From Gymnorhina tibicen (taxonomy: Eukaryota > Chordata > Aves > Passeriformes > Artamidae), in the NCBI GenBank assembly GCA_013399875.1, contig VXAZ01001749.1, positions 1,211,429-1,275,428 of the forward strand: a stretch of 64,000 nt of DNA, given 5' to 3'. Position numbers and translations under genes: made by a program. The stretch's first letter is position 1; every line of letters begins with the position of its first letter. The notes beneath the pieces were generated by a model, which saw nothing but the letters and a program-made list of their open reading frames with translations, did no database searches and was not told the DNA's origin. Shown piece by piece: positions 40,837-54,000 of this stretch.

Positions 40837-43800
40837 GACCTGCAGGGATAAATACCTCAAGCAACTGTGGTTAATACAAAAATTCCTGTATCCCTCGGGG
40901 CAGCCACAGCACAGAAACAAACAACACCTATTGAAGGCCAGGATAGGTGGAGGCTGAAAGTTTAATAGGATGCCACTGTTCAGTTCAGAGACAACAGGAG
41001 AGAGAGAAATGCAGGTAGGCCAGATATGCACCATTTAACTTCAGGCAGCTCGTATTCAGTTATCAATGAAGAGACAGACGTGCAAGCAGCTGGATAATTT
41101 AGGTGCTCAGCTCCTTTGAGCAAACAGCTATTTAGGTTAGAAGCTTATTGTCAACACAATGTAGTTTTAAAATAGTAAGATACTGAACCACTTTGAGCTA
41201 AAAGATGAAAAGGAAACTTGCTTGTTGCTCTTTCAGCCTTACTGGAGTTTACTGAAGATGATGATCAACAGGGAATGCCAGCAAATTTAATAAAAACAGG
41301 ACAACAATAGGAATTTTGAGATTACAGTGAAAGGAATGTCTGCTCAAAGGCAGACAAAAACACATTCAAAAACTTATTTTCAAGTGACAGTAAACACAAC
41401 TGAACTTCAGCCTTAAAACTTTAATGTTTTTTCCCCACAGTTAGCAATAAATATTACCTTGTCCACAAAGGAGATGTAATCAGTGCTACTTTCCCCTAAT
41501 AAGAGAGCATCTGGCAATAACAATTATTTTGATTATCTGATTCCAGCTATCTTTGCAGAACAAAGCTTCGGCCATGAAGCATAATTCTCACATCTCTATC
41601 ATGGTTTATTATGTAATAAGACATTGACTGAACTGGAGGAGGGAGCTTTCTGGGGCCAGTCTTTCAGGTGTATTTAACTAGCCCCTAGCTTCTTTTCCTA
41701 AAAACCACACAGTGACTGGGTAATTACATCTCATGCTATGTTTGCCGACTGACTGGGTTTTCAGGGCCCACTTACATTTTGCTCCTCCTGCAAAAGCAGC
41801 CATAAAGCCCAGCCTGCATGAGTAAACTGCTGAACTGCTGCAGTCAGAAACACCGTGACTTTATGATGGCAAAATTCTTTGCAAAAGAGGCAAAGGAGGA
41901 ATGAACTTTGATAAATCACATTTTCAGACCTAATCTGTTTTATAGCTAAAAGGTAGATGAAACAATGCTTGTGGTGCATGAGAAAAAGCAACCTTCCATC
42001 ATGGCTCTTCCACCTTCTTCTCTTTGCCCATTACCAAAACTACTCAAACCCCCACAATACCTTCATTATCAGCTTAGTGCATGAGTCTAAAGGGAGATGT
42101 GTGGGCCAAAATATTGGCACAAATCAGCTTGGCACAAATCTCCTGGCACATGCCACTATGAGAAATTCTCCACAAAATAATTGTAACCGAGGTCAACAAA
42201 TACATCCAGCAGCAACAGAGGGTAACATGTAAATGATGTTTATAATTAACCACTTGTTCTGAAAATACTAATATAATTTCATTTTTTAGATTCATTAATA
42301 GCAAATTAAACCAATTATTTATATTGCTGTATCATAGTTTGTGCTGTGTGCATTATGCAACTAAAAATCATTGGTAAAACTACTACACTGCTATGCAGAA
42401 TGTAATTAGAATGCCATTCTGCATATGCAATTGCTGCTGTACTATAATAAAGAATTAACTGATAAACAAGATTCAGGATACAACCATTTGTTCTCTTTCC
42501 AATCATTATATTTCGTAATGAAATGACATTGCTCAATTTAGCTCCTAAATATCTTAACAGAAAATAATGAACTTGAGAAGTTATGGAAAGCAGGCTAGGG
42601 AATGCTGTGTCAATAACAGCATTGTGTTCCCATGACAAGAATGAACTGGGAAAGTATACAACATTAAAAAAGTTCATTTTGTGATAAGGAAAACATTGTG
42701 CTTATGCCGTATTGAGTTTGTTCATTCTCCTGTTTGTGTGTGTGTGTCTTATTTCTAATGCATCATAGCTGAGTATTTGTGCTTTATTTCATCATTCCAC
42801 AAAGTCATAAAGTGGGGAAAAAACAAGACCCAACTGTACTGCAAAATGGCTCATTCCTGAATTCCTGCTTTCTATTCTTTTACTTGAGTCAAATACGGTT
42901 TACTGTTGGGCACTAAACGCAGTACGAATACTGTGAAACACCCAGGCTTGCAGAGAGTTGGTAGCTCACCACAATTTAATTTTCACAACAGAAAGGAAAG
43001 AACAAACTAAGAGGGAGAATTCTGGAGATACTATGGCCCCATAAATATGCTATTTGAGAATGACTTGTTTGAAAAACAAGTTACAATACTGAGGCTGGCA
43101 GCATTAGGCACAAAATAGAAAAGGTTACTCAAACTATACCCTATACAAAATGTCACCACAGAATATTTTGCTATCTTAAGAAATAGTTGGGGTTTTTTTC
43201 TCAAATCACTACTACATCAATACATTTACTTGGATTTTATTTCTAGCACTCAGGAATACCAAAGGCCTGTGCCAAACTCCCTTCCTGCTGCAACCACAGA
43301 TGTAATTTTATAGTGGCTATGCATTTTTTTTCTGCCTTCTGTTAATGTCTGGGATAATATCTAACAGGAGTGTGCTACTTCTTGAGGTGTATTCATCTTA
43401 CCCAGAGACATGCTTTCAACATTTTCAAGTTTTTCATCTTCTATTCCCTCTCCTCTAGAAGTATACAATCTGAACAATGTGTAAAGTGGAAAAGAGGAGT
43501 CACTGAAAGAAAGATAGAATAGCTCAAAGACCTCAAGTGCACATAGAATTTTCCTACATTACCTCTAATCACAGTCAACTATCATAGTCTGATCTATATG
43601 AGGATCTAGAAAAGCAGTGAACAAACATTTCAATGTTTCCTTCATAGTATCCAGCCATGCTGTTAAACTGGAACTAACAGTTGCTGAGGATCAGTGCCAT
43701 CTATCCACGCCCTTGACAGGTACAGCATTTCTTTAAACTATAAAGACACATGAAAAGAAAGGACATTCCCATTTCCAGAATATACCGCTTGGCACTAAAA

Positions 43801-45593
43801 GCAAAAGTTTCTGTCACTGCTTGGAACTACAGACCAACAGCTACCTTCAGACACAGTTCAAATTCTTTATTTTGTCATTAAGCACTCTAAAACTCTGCTT
43901 GCTTTATTAATCCAAGTTTCTCCACCTTGAAAATGTAAAAATCAGCTTCTCAAAACCTTTAACCTATCACTAGAAATTAAAAAGCATTACAAAAAAACCA
44001 GAACTGTCACTAATCACTGTGATATGGTGAGAGATCACCCTCTGCTCTTGTGGTAGCAGCACTTTTTAAATAGTGTTCTTGTTAAAACACCCAAAGCACC
44101 ATCATTCCCCAAATCTTACATGTAGGGGACAGACTTGGAGAATGTTCTCTCCCAAAGGATCAAAACTATTTTTAGAACTGAAGTTTACCAGTTAGACACT
44201 GCAAGTTTTTCTCATCCTGAAAACACCGTACAATATTAAACTGCCATCATTATCCCTTTTTTATTGAACAAGGCACAAAAGGATAAGTAACGTGGCAAAT
44301 GTCTTAGCAGTGAAAAAGCTGGAGACAGAATTTAGATATGACACACTGTTCCTAATCCTCCTTGCAAGGCTACAGAGCTTCACATTGATCCTATAATTTA
44401 CATGAAAATACAAAGCCTACTAGCATTAGAGTATCTTTGTGCCAAAGGAAAGTTAAAATGTATTAAAAATACCATGACAGCAGCCTGCAAAACCTTCTCT
44501 GAACAGCTTCTAGTACACACCAGTGGGAACATCTCAAGCTGACCTGTAAATTAATTCCTTGTTCTTTTCAGATGTATTTATCTAGGACCAGAATTCATTT
44601 TAATACATTTTAAAACAATTACAATGTCCTATTTTATACTTCACTTGACAACAAATACAAGCAGGGTATAAACCTCAAATATTGACTAGCTCCCAGCATA
44701 GGAGCATGTAACATCCAAAATCTAAGTGTTTCTAAAATACTTTGGAAGGAAAACATGTATCTTCCAAGGAAGTGGAACAGCAACTCTTTTCCCAGCCCTT
44801 TCATACTGCATCGTCAGATTAATCCCTAGAGTAATTTCACTAATTAGAATGGGTTTGGCTGATTATGTGTGACCTAAGCTCTACTGCTACCACATTAGTG
44901 CTTGTTGATTTGTTAATTAAAAGTGCAAGTCCATCAAGCTAGTCACAAAATGAAAAACATCTTCAGAAATGGTAGTCTCTCTATAGCTGCTAATTTTTGC
45001 ATGCCTAAAGCCAGTTTAGTATACAGGAGAGCAAACTACAAAGGACATTTTTTGTTCTTTATGCAAGAGCAATGAGAAATAAAAGGTATCAATTATTCAC
45101 ATTGCTTCCCAGCAGTTTAGAATTTCAAGAAGTGGAAAAAAAAAAAAGCTATACTGCTTTTGAGCAAAGAACAAAAATTATTTGGTGAAAATGCAGATAT
45201 CTCTGTATAGAGAATTTGGCTAAATACATTTGGAACCAAGAAAAACAAACCCATCTTGGTTCCTTTCCCTCAGTTTCTTAACAATATGGGTTCTTTGCTG
45301 AAGTATAAATTCCAGAATTGAAAACTAATATGAGAAAAGCCACTGAATAGCTCATACTTGGCATTACCAAACGAAAAAACATTGCCTTGCAAGAGCTTAT
45401 GCTTCTGGGAATTTTGAGAAACCACACTTGGCCCTTTGCCTCCTTGACTTGAATCAGCTGTACTTAGGCACCAAGAGCTGAACATATGAAGGAGAGTTGC
45501 TTCCACAGATGTGGGGCTTGTCTCCATCTCATTGATATTGAAAACAGGGTGTATATACATTGCATATATTGGACAAAGTCAGCTCCCTCTGGA

Positions 45594-45694
45594 TTTGGGG
45601 TTTTTTATTGGTTTGGGGGTTTTTGAGGGTGTGCTTTTTTGCAGGGGGAGATTGTTGGGTTTTTTTGGTTTTGGTTTGGTTTTACTTTGTTTCC
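45594..45694 (+). other. G/T-rich strand-asymmetric tract with G-runs
   Basis: About 100 bases are almost free of C and contain several runs of 3 to 5 G separated by T-rich spacers. This could form a loose G-quadruplex on the plus strand. Some spacers are long (over 12 bases), so stability is uncertain. Confidence 0.5.
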
Positions 45695-46677
45695 TTTAAG
45701 GAAAGAGGTAAGAAACAGTAATGAAAGGAAAAGGAAAAGATCACATGTCAAAAATTCTTCAAAATGTTTCGTTATACTCAATGGTTAAACCTTTGCACGG
45801 GAATGCATATTACACATTTAAGAACTAGGGTTTGTGTTAAAAGAGTTAATGAAATAAACAGAGAATAAAAACAATGTTTTGTATTCAAGCAGCTGCTATA
45901 TTCATGGTCACCCTATCACAGTTTGCAAAAGCTGAGCGGAAAAGGCATATTGGCTTTCTAAGCTTTATAAAAGTAACCACTCTACATAACAGACATTTGA
46001 TGAATTTGTTCATTTTAGCTCTTCTTAACAGAAGAGACTCAACAAAAAACTGACTTCTGTTTTCTTCCTTCCCCAAAGTCCTTAAATTACTACATTACAA
46101 TGGTTTAGAATATTGATATAACCATGCATTTTCTAAATAATGAAATACAAAGAAAAGAAAGGGCCAGCTTTCCTTTATGGTATTTTCTTAATGAATTCAA
46201 GAGGGAAAAAAGGATATCAAGAGTTTATGAAGTGTTTAAACATAAAACCAAGGAATTATAGATAAAGTTCCAAACCATTAATCCATTATATACTGTGAAT
46301 TGGACAAGCCCAGTGAGATATCATTTCCAGAAATGAATCGAGCAAAGCCATCAGCAAATAGTTAATACTCTGAACCTCTGAAACACTCCTTGATTCAATT
46401 CAAGCTGCAAACCTCTATGTTTAGAAGCTAATTTACAGTGAAATCTGGAATTTAATCATCTCTTCTCATGCATTTGAAAAAGGATGACTTTACTTCACAT
46501 AGTCTAAATTAACTTTGAAATTTTGCTACACATAGTAATATAATATCTAGTCAGATATGCTGATCTTACCTTGAAATAAATTGCTTGATTCCTCCTCTTA
46601 ATATTTTCCTGATGTTGATAAAATTTCCCTAGGCAGCATTATGAGTGGCTCTGGTCTTTGTCTAAATAGGGCAGAAT

Positions 46678-46744
<67 letters not shown>
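46678..46744. repeat. GATA microsatellite, about 17 units
   Basis: An uninterrupted GATA array of 67 bases ends in GATATAGATATACATATA. The long perfect run suggests it is polymorphic. The open frame on the minus strand across it (repeated Ser-Ile-Tyr-Leu) is simply the repeat translated. Confidence 0.97.
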
Positions 46745-49698
46745 TAGATATACATATAAAATCACCAGAGGTGGGGAAAGAAACAGGTTTTAGACAGGAG
46801 GAAAAAAAGAGATGGAGAGGGCATAATTTTCTGTTTGATCCAAAGTTCACTGATTTCCAAATAAATAAACAAAAGGCCATTGAAATAATTTTTGCTTTTT
46901 AATTGTATTTGCAAAGTGAGGGCAAATTTTCCTTTTGCTGTTGTTATTTTGAGGTCAATAAAACCTCTACCTGGGCCATTATTTACATCACACTTACTGC
47001 AAGAAGACTACAAAAGTGATTAGCTATTTATTTCCAAAAGTGCTCTGAAGAATCCTCTGGAAGGGAAAATTCTGAGAAGTCGAGATGTTCAGACAGTAAA
47101 TAAACTGGGAAGATTATGATTTTCTCTTCCTCAAGAAACAAATTCTGCAATCAGTAACACGGGAGAAAAAACCCATAATCAATATGAAGAGCGTCTTCCT
47201 ATGCATCAGGCTGTATGAAGGCAGATGTGTATTTTGATAAGAGTCCTCTAGCTCAGGAAGAAAAATGTCAAGTATTCGCATGATCTAGTGGGTTTATTCT
47301 TGTTCACCACTTGAAGAGAACAGCAAGTTCCCTGATCCTTCTAAACCAAAGTCCCCCTTCACAGAATCACAATGCAGTCAGGCTGGCTCTTCAGAAAGTC
47401 AATCAGTGTGACATGAATAGAATTCATAGAATAGATTAGAATATGTGATTATTAGTTAACACACTAAAGATTTAAACTGGTTTATTATCACCATGCTGGG
47501 CTCTACCAATTCACAGGAGTTCATACCAGTAGTCTTTCCACAGAACAGGATCTGAGAACAGCCATTTTTATGGAGATAAGAAATCTTCCAAAGGGAAAAC
47601 TCTATAGAAAGATACTACACAAAAAGTGCCTTTTTTTTTATTTTCAGTCTATACTATTTCTTGTTCTTCATAAAGCAGTATTTACAACAGAATACAAAAT
47701 GTTAGCTGTATCGAGTGCTTTGTGATATATTAACATACCCAATAAGCAAAACAGTAACAAGATCTGTAGATAAATAAAAATACCTAATGTTCCCCTTTTT
47801 TTTGGCCCTGAACATAGGCAAAGGTATCAACATCTCTGCTTGGGGAAGCCTCAGTGGCTCTGCAGCCAGTCCCAGTACACATCCACTTCGAGTTCCAACA
47901 CAGATACAAATAGCTAGGGACAATCCATGACAGGAGTAACACTCTGAGGTGATGATCAAACCTGCTGAAACTTTTTTCCTTGCTCAAAACATCCAGTTTA
48001 TCAGCCCAATTCAGCTCCCATGGACATTGTAGCGCCCTGTCCTGAGCCCCCAGCAGTTAGCCAGGCAGAGAAAGGAACTGAACAGTCCCTCAGGTGAAGC
48101 TGGAGCAGCAGCAGGCAGGAGGAATGTGCGGCACTTGGTGCCAGCCAAACATGAAGGCATGTGAGATCAACTACACCTTTCATTAGAACAGTAAAGCTAC
48201 ATTTAATTAGCCTTAACAATTCTAAAAACATCAGAATCTATAACTTTCATGCCACTGGCAAACTGACCTCGGTGGCTTTGTTGTAACTATTAATAATAAA
48301 GTAAAGATAGTAAATTATAGGTGTTCATGCATAAAAGTAATTTTTCTGATTAAGTAATTCTAAATTAATTTGGAAACAAATATATTTCTGCCTTCAGGAA
48401 AAGAAAACTGAGAATTAATTCAAATAAGCAGATATCTGCTTCACTATTTAGGTGGGGGGAAAAAGGGTTTAAGTTAATTTTTCAGGAATGATGTGTAACC
48501 AGAAAAGAATGTTTCTTTTTTTCATCATATCAAGAGGGAGGAGAAAATATTAAACTAGTGGAGAAATTAGACATTTATTATTAAAACAAACTGATACTGA
48601 AAGATGTGAATAACAGCCAAGAAAAAAAAATTAATAACAGCAAAACACAAAAAGCAGAATAGAAATCCACTCCCAGACCTTGAGAGCCAGATTTCTGTTC
48701 ACCCTAAAAGAAAAAGTTGTTTTCTTTCATTTCCAGAATAAAAAATAAATTTAAATATCAGACAAAGATATGCCTCATGGTTAAGGCTCTACACATACTG
48801 AGAATTAGCCCAAAACTAGCTACTATATAAAAACTATAAAATAGTCTGCAGATGGGAAGAACGAGTGACCCTTAAACTTTCATTTAACTGCATATTACAC
48901 AAGACAAATTGGACAAGCAAAACAATTTGTTTTTCGAAATTCACACAAGGAAATGCTGTTTGCAGAAGGCTAAAAATGCTCTCCCAATATTGCATGGTAT
49001 TTGGATTATCTATTATATCAAGAGGCAAAAAAATTAAACATCTTGAAAAGCAGATCCACTTGTCATGGAAAGAAAGTTTGTGAGGAACAATAAAAGAGGT
49101 TCCAAATTGAACTTCATCCAAAAAACCAATGCAATTGCTCTAGTATCAAAATTCAAATGGGAAAAGAAACACAAGATATGAAGGTTCTCAGACTATTTCT
49201 TGTAAATTAGAAATATAACCCTTTCATGGGTTCTTTGCTGAATATTTCTGTGCAGCAACAACCAGAAACACCAGAACATCAATCAGCATCTAAGAAAGGG
49301 TCTGTAAAGGATTGCTAGAAGTCCTACCTGTGATCTGTGGTTCCTTTTGAACAGAAAGATAAACGTGTTAAAAAAATTAAGAACTGGATTAAGCAAAGTC
49401 AGTATTGAAGACCCTGGAAGCTGCTAAGCCGTAGGAAGAAAAAAAAAATCCTAGCAGGGATATTTTCAACTTAAATACTCTAAAACAAGTAGAAACAGAA
49501 GTGGGACAGGTACAGTCAAAGCATGAAACAGTTCTCTCAACAAGATTTCATAGTCAAAGTTTGTTGTCATATTTTTTGATTATCTCACCTCAGAAATATA
49601 ATTTTTTTGCTTAGGACTCAAGAAGCTGTGGGTCAGCTCCATTCCACATTTCCATTTGCCTGATATGCAAACAAAACTGATACTGAAGATGCAAATGT

Positions 49699-49745
49699 CA
49701 CAGAATCAGAATGGTTTGGATTAGAAAGGACTTGGAAGAACATCA
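49699..49745 (-). mobile_element. CR1 LINE 3' tail fragment
   Basis: CACAGAATCAGAATGG followed by TTTGGATTAGAAAGGACTT and GGAAGAACATC is the reverse complement of the typical CR1 3' end, which terminates in ATTCTGTG-type octamers. It is old and 5'-truncated. Only about 50 bases can be assigned with any assurance. Confidence 0.7.
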
Positions 49746-50572
49746 CTATCTCAGGAGACTTCACCTCTGCAAGAGGAGATCTCTTCAGGCAATACTGACA
49801 GGGTTTCATTCATTTATTGCTATTGAAACTTATTGAAGCTTAGAATGTAGTGGAGTTCAGTCCTTAGAAGGCATAGCAGCCATTCTTGTAGGCATAGTTT
49901 CTCTTCTTCTTTGAAAATTCCAGGCAGAAATCTAAGCTGCTCTCTGTATCAATCAGAGTATCCTAAAAATATAATTTAAAAGGACAGAAATTCCAATAGA
50001 AGCTTAGAGGCAAATATCACTTTGTGTGGATTTTCCAATTTATATATCCCAAGCACCACTTCAGAGTATCCTCTGAGCAAGATAAGACTACTTCAAACAC
50101 ACTTGTCCATCTACCCATCACCCATATCAATGTACTCCTCCTCCCTGTCACAGTTCAGGCTTAGTTATCCCATGGCACTGACAGGGCTGTTCAGCTCCCC
50201 TCCCTGGATTCACCTAAACCTTATCTTTGCTACACTTATTTACTACAATGCTGCTGCTTCTCTGAGGCACAGAAGTCAGACAATGTTTCACAGAGGCCTG
50301 AGCCCTGTATTTCAGAAGTTCACAGGGAACACAGAGCACTACTCCGTTTACTAGAGGACCAGAGAGAGCAGTGAACACATCTCTGAGCAGCTGACATTTA
50401 TGCTGAGACACCAGGCCGCTGAACACCTGGGGGATATGACAGGATGGGATTGCCCATTTCCTCCAAGAGGAAAATAAATTTCCTGTTTTATTAGTATACC
50501 ACCACTGTAACAAAGTGCAACTCCAGCCATGGAAATCAAGTAGGGAATAATGCTCATCTTTTGTCTTTACAG
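49746..50572 (-). other. FHIT: FHIT intron sequence, nothing recognised
   Basis: Intronic sequence between the CR1 tail and the GC-richer region beside the assembly gap. The 110-codon plus-strand frame at 50022-50354 has no recognisable domain. Confidence 0.6.
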
Positions 50573-50654
50573 AAAGGGCCCCTGACGCTGTCAGAGCTGC
50601 CCAGTGGCTCGCAGCACCAAGTCTGTGGCCATCCTGAGATGAGACCAGGGCAGA
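50573..50654 (+). other. Exon-like segment next to the assembly gap
   Basis: The segment follows a pyrimidine-rich acceptor (CTTTTGTCTTTACAG) and precedes a consensus donor (CAGA then GTAAGT at 50655). It is distinctly GC-richer than the surroundings and open in the frame reading KGPLTLSELPSGSQHQVCGH. I recognise no protein. By chance such acceptor-donor pairs occur in this much sequence, so this is only a candidate. The gap 70 bases downstream hides its context. Confidence 0.2.
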
Positions 50655-50724
50655 GTAAGTCCCAGTGCGAGGGGCAAAGCTCGCAAGCAAGATTGTCTGC
50701 AGGCATGTGTGGAGACAAAAGGAA

Positions 50725-51000
50725 NNNNNNNNNNNNNNNNNNNNNNNNNNNNNNNNNNNNNNNNNNNNNNNNNNNNNNNNNNNNNNNNNNNNNNNNNNNN
50801 NNNNNNNNNNNNNNNNNNNNNNNNNNNNNNNNNNNNNNNNNNNNNNNNNNNNNNNNNNNNNNNNNNNNNNNNNNNNNNNNNNNNNNNNNNNNNNNNNNNN
50901 NNNNNNNNNNNNNNNNNNNNNNNNNNNNNNNNNNNNNNNNNNNNNNNNNNNNNNNNNNNNNNNNNNNNNNNNNNNNNNNNNNNNNNNNNNNNNNNNNNNN
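50725..51000. other. Assembly gap (276 unresolved bases)
   Basis: A run of N. The flanks are GC- and purine-rich (GGGAAAGGGGAGGGGAAAGG on the right), which suggests the missing sequence is GC-rich or repetitive. Open frames spanning the gap are artefacts. Confidence 0.99.
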
Positions 51001-54000
51001 GAGAAGACCTTTTGGGAAAGGGGAGGGGAAAGGGGTGGTGAGTACACAGGATTGACAACCAGGGTAAACCAAATATAACAGAGCTAAACCAACTACAGGG
51101 AAAAAGGAGACACCAGTTCTCCTTGTAACATGTGTAACTCTCATAAAACACAAGCACACTAACACAGCACATTAAACCCGGTGAACTGGACCATCTTTTA
51201 TGAAGGTCAATCCTGTTATCCCTTTGGTGGGCAGTAAGTCAGCCCATCCTGCATGCACCCACTCACAGACAGAGCTGTCTCTGTGGCACTGAGAGGTTAA
51301 TGCAGCCCTTCCTCAGCTCATGATATTGGGGGCACTATTGCACATGCTCCTTTATCCTTTTTAATGTTTGCATCCAGTTGAAGAATACTTCAGAACTAAT
51401 AGAACCATCAAAGCCTCTCCTCAACACATGAATTCACAGGTTTTCCAAGGTGTGATCACTGAATCATGTCAGAATTTCCACGTTGAAATGCCAGTTGCAT
51501 CACTTTTTGTTAATCATTTTGTTCCTTTAGCCCAAGGCCAGTATTTCTTTTGTTCAATATAGATCATTTCTGTCATCTTATTTTCGCTGTCATTCTGCGA
51601 AGTATTATGTTGCTGAGTCAAGATCTTCATTTATCCCTGGTACTGCAGTCCTGTTCTTCCTGACAGGTACTCTGTGAATATATCATTATCAATCTCCCTT
51701 ATCCTGCCAGGTTTGTACATAAATTCACCTCTCAGGAATTGACTTCCATAAAGCCATAAGTCCCACCCCATTAAATGCTACTTGCTGCAACAGAGGCTTT
51801 ACTTGAAAGCAGCACTACTGAGAGACACTGTTGTATTCCGTGGTGAAGAAAAACATTCAGCAACAACAGGAGTCCAAAACATGGACCCTGGAAGCTCCAG
51901 CTAATTTTTCACACCCATACAAAGTGCTATTTAACCTAACACTTTGTGCAGCATCACTTCCCCCGTCACACTGGAACACACCTTTATACTTTCATAACTG
52001 ATTAAACAGTTATAGAAAAAAATAGTTCTTAAATGTATACCTTTAGCCCACAGTTACTATAAGACAAGTATTTGTATGCAATACAAGCCTTTGCATGCAT
52101 ACATCAAGAAGCTGAATCCTTGCCATTTGAAACAGCTGAAAATTCAAGCATTTCTCCTCCACACTTCTACCCAGTAACAAAATCCAGCATTTTTCATATC
52201 AGTTAACCAGAACCCCAGTCCCGAGTCAGGAGGAGGAAAATGCACAGAGCTTTCAGAAACACTGTCATTACTGGCACAGATTCATTGCTGTAATAAACTA
52301 TAGTAATGCTTTAAAAGTATTATCACTCTTCATAGTGCAACATATTTTTGACCAATTCAGAAACACTTGAAAGTGGGTGTCTTCTGTGCTGTTTTTCCTC
52401 CATCCTGCTTGTGTACACTCCAGAAGATAACACATCAACTATAGTTATCCAGCCAGAGAAAACAGATAATGACAATATCTAAATACCAGTACTAATTGAA
52501 ATGTCTTTCTCTCTCATCTTATTCCTATTCGCTTCTTAACACTACTACCCCTGCATTTCATTCTCTAGGTAATAAGCCCATATGCACAAACAAATACACA
52601 CATGTATTTTTGTCTGTATTTACACCAGTATAAGACAAACTGATTTTTTTTTTTCCTCTCAACCATCCAGAAGCTGACAAATTCTTTAACAGGAGACAAT
52701 GTCGTAGTCTTTATCATATCACACTATGATAACAGGAAAACAGAATAGCCTTTATATGGAAACTGCCTGCTGGGTTTGGTAATTAAATCCAGTATTACCA
52801 TTTCAAGCTATTCATGTGCATCTTCAAACCCAGAAAAACTTTCAGAATTACCAATCTGACATTAGACGTCTTAGTTCTTGGTCTTGGCTCAGCCAAAAAC
52901 ACCATCACATTTGTTGGCATGAGCAGCTAATTTTCAGTAGTCTTTCCTACATCTATTCCTTTAATTTCCTAATTATATCTAATTTTTGAGCGGACAACTG
53001 TATTACCATAGCAAACAACAAGGATAATCAATCACATGCATAAGCAGACCAGAGAAGGATACTGATGTATATCCCTGTCCCTTGTGTGTGTGATTTTCAC
53101 AGCTGCAGCCCTTCAGGCTGTCAGTAAAAACGGAGATCACAAGGATGCCCCTCCCACAATCAACAAGGGCTTGGGGGAGGTGTTTTGGAGGTTTTTTTGG
53201 TGGAGTTTTTTTAATAAAGAAACATTTTCAACGTGTATCTGTTCAATTCACCAAACTCTCCAAGTCTCATCAAAATGCCAATTTCTTTTTTCACCAAATG
53301 TGTTCTGCCAGTGTTCCTGCATAAAATCCCTTTTGATCCTTATATGCCAAGACAACACTATTTAACATGGTAGCTACACTTGATCAGTTTTTCACACGGG
53401 AAAAGAAATACTATAAGTTATGGACAGCTTATTAATGGTAGGAAATCTCAACAAGCCACATTAGAATATAATTAACTTATGGCTAAAACAACGGGTAAGC
53501 AGATAGTTTCATTACTAAAAATGTCTGTCAGGAAATGTTCTTGTTTACAGCAGCTACTTATTTTTTAGGGGCTTATCATTATTCTTCTTCTTAAAACAAT
53601 TTATCTTACTCTGAAAACAATGCCGTATAACTTCGGGGATTTTTTTGTGTGTATGTTAACAGCAAATGATAAAACACTACTTCTGTCATCTTGTTCTCAT
53701 TCTTTTGAAAAAATCTCCTTAGTCAGAGAGCAGATAGGCCTGTCCCCCCACAAAGACCATTAGTATTTATTTATCCTGATAAAACAGAGAAGTGTGTGAT
53801 AATTCTAGACAGAGGCCAATTCGTATCTCATTATCTCCACACTTTTTTTAAGTTACTGCATTTTTCCAGGACTGTATGTACCTTGGCAAAGGATTATTCC
53901 TTTATTATAACTGTGCTAAAGTATTTTATGTCTTCCCATATGAAGCACGCAACACAAATAATCTTCACTTATTGTATAATAATAATACAGACATGCACTG

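Larger units (their letters stand above)
40837..49698 (-). other. FHIT: FHIT intron sequence; GATA microsatellite and G/T-rich tract
   Basis: AT-rich intronic DNA. The only standout items are the GATA array at 46678-46744, the strand-asymmetric G/T tract at 45594-45694 and a short GT run near 42737. No exon, RNA gene or other dispersed repeat was recognised. Confidence 0.7.

Noticed and set aside
46662..46880. Minus-strand frame with repeated Ser-Ile-Tyr-Leu
   Set aside because: It is the GATA microsatellite translated, not a repeat protein.
47359..47460. CACAGAATCAC-like and ATAGAAT motifs suggesting another CR1 tail
   Set aside because: Only a few bases match the CR1 end and the following sequence lacks the expected TTGGAAAGGACC-type block.
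50214..51172. Long open frames of 110 to 277 codons on both strands
   Set aside because: They are created by reading through the 276 unresolved bases of the assembly gap.
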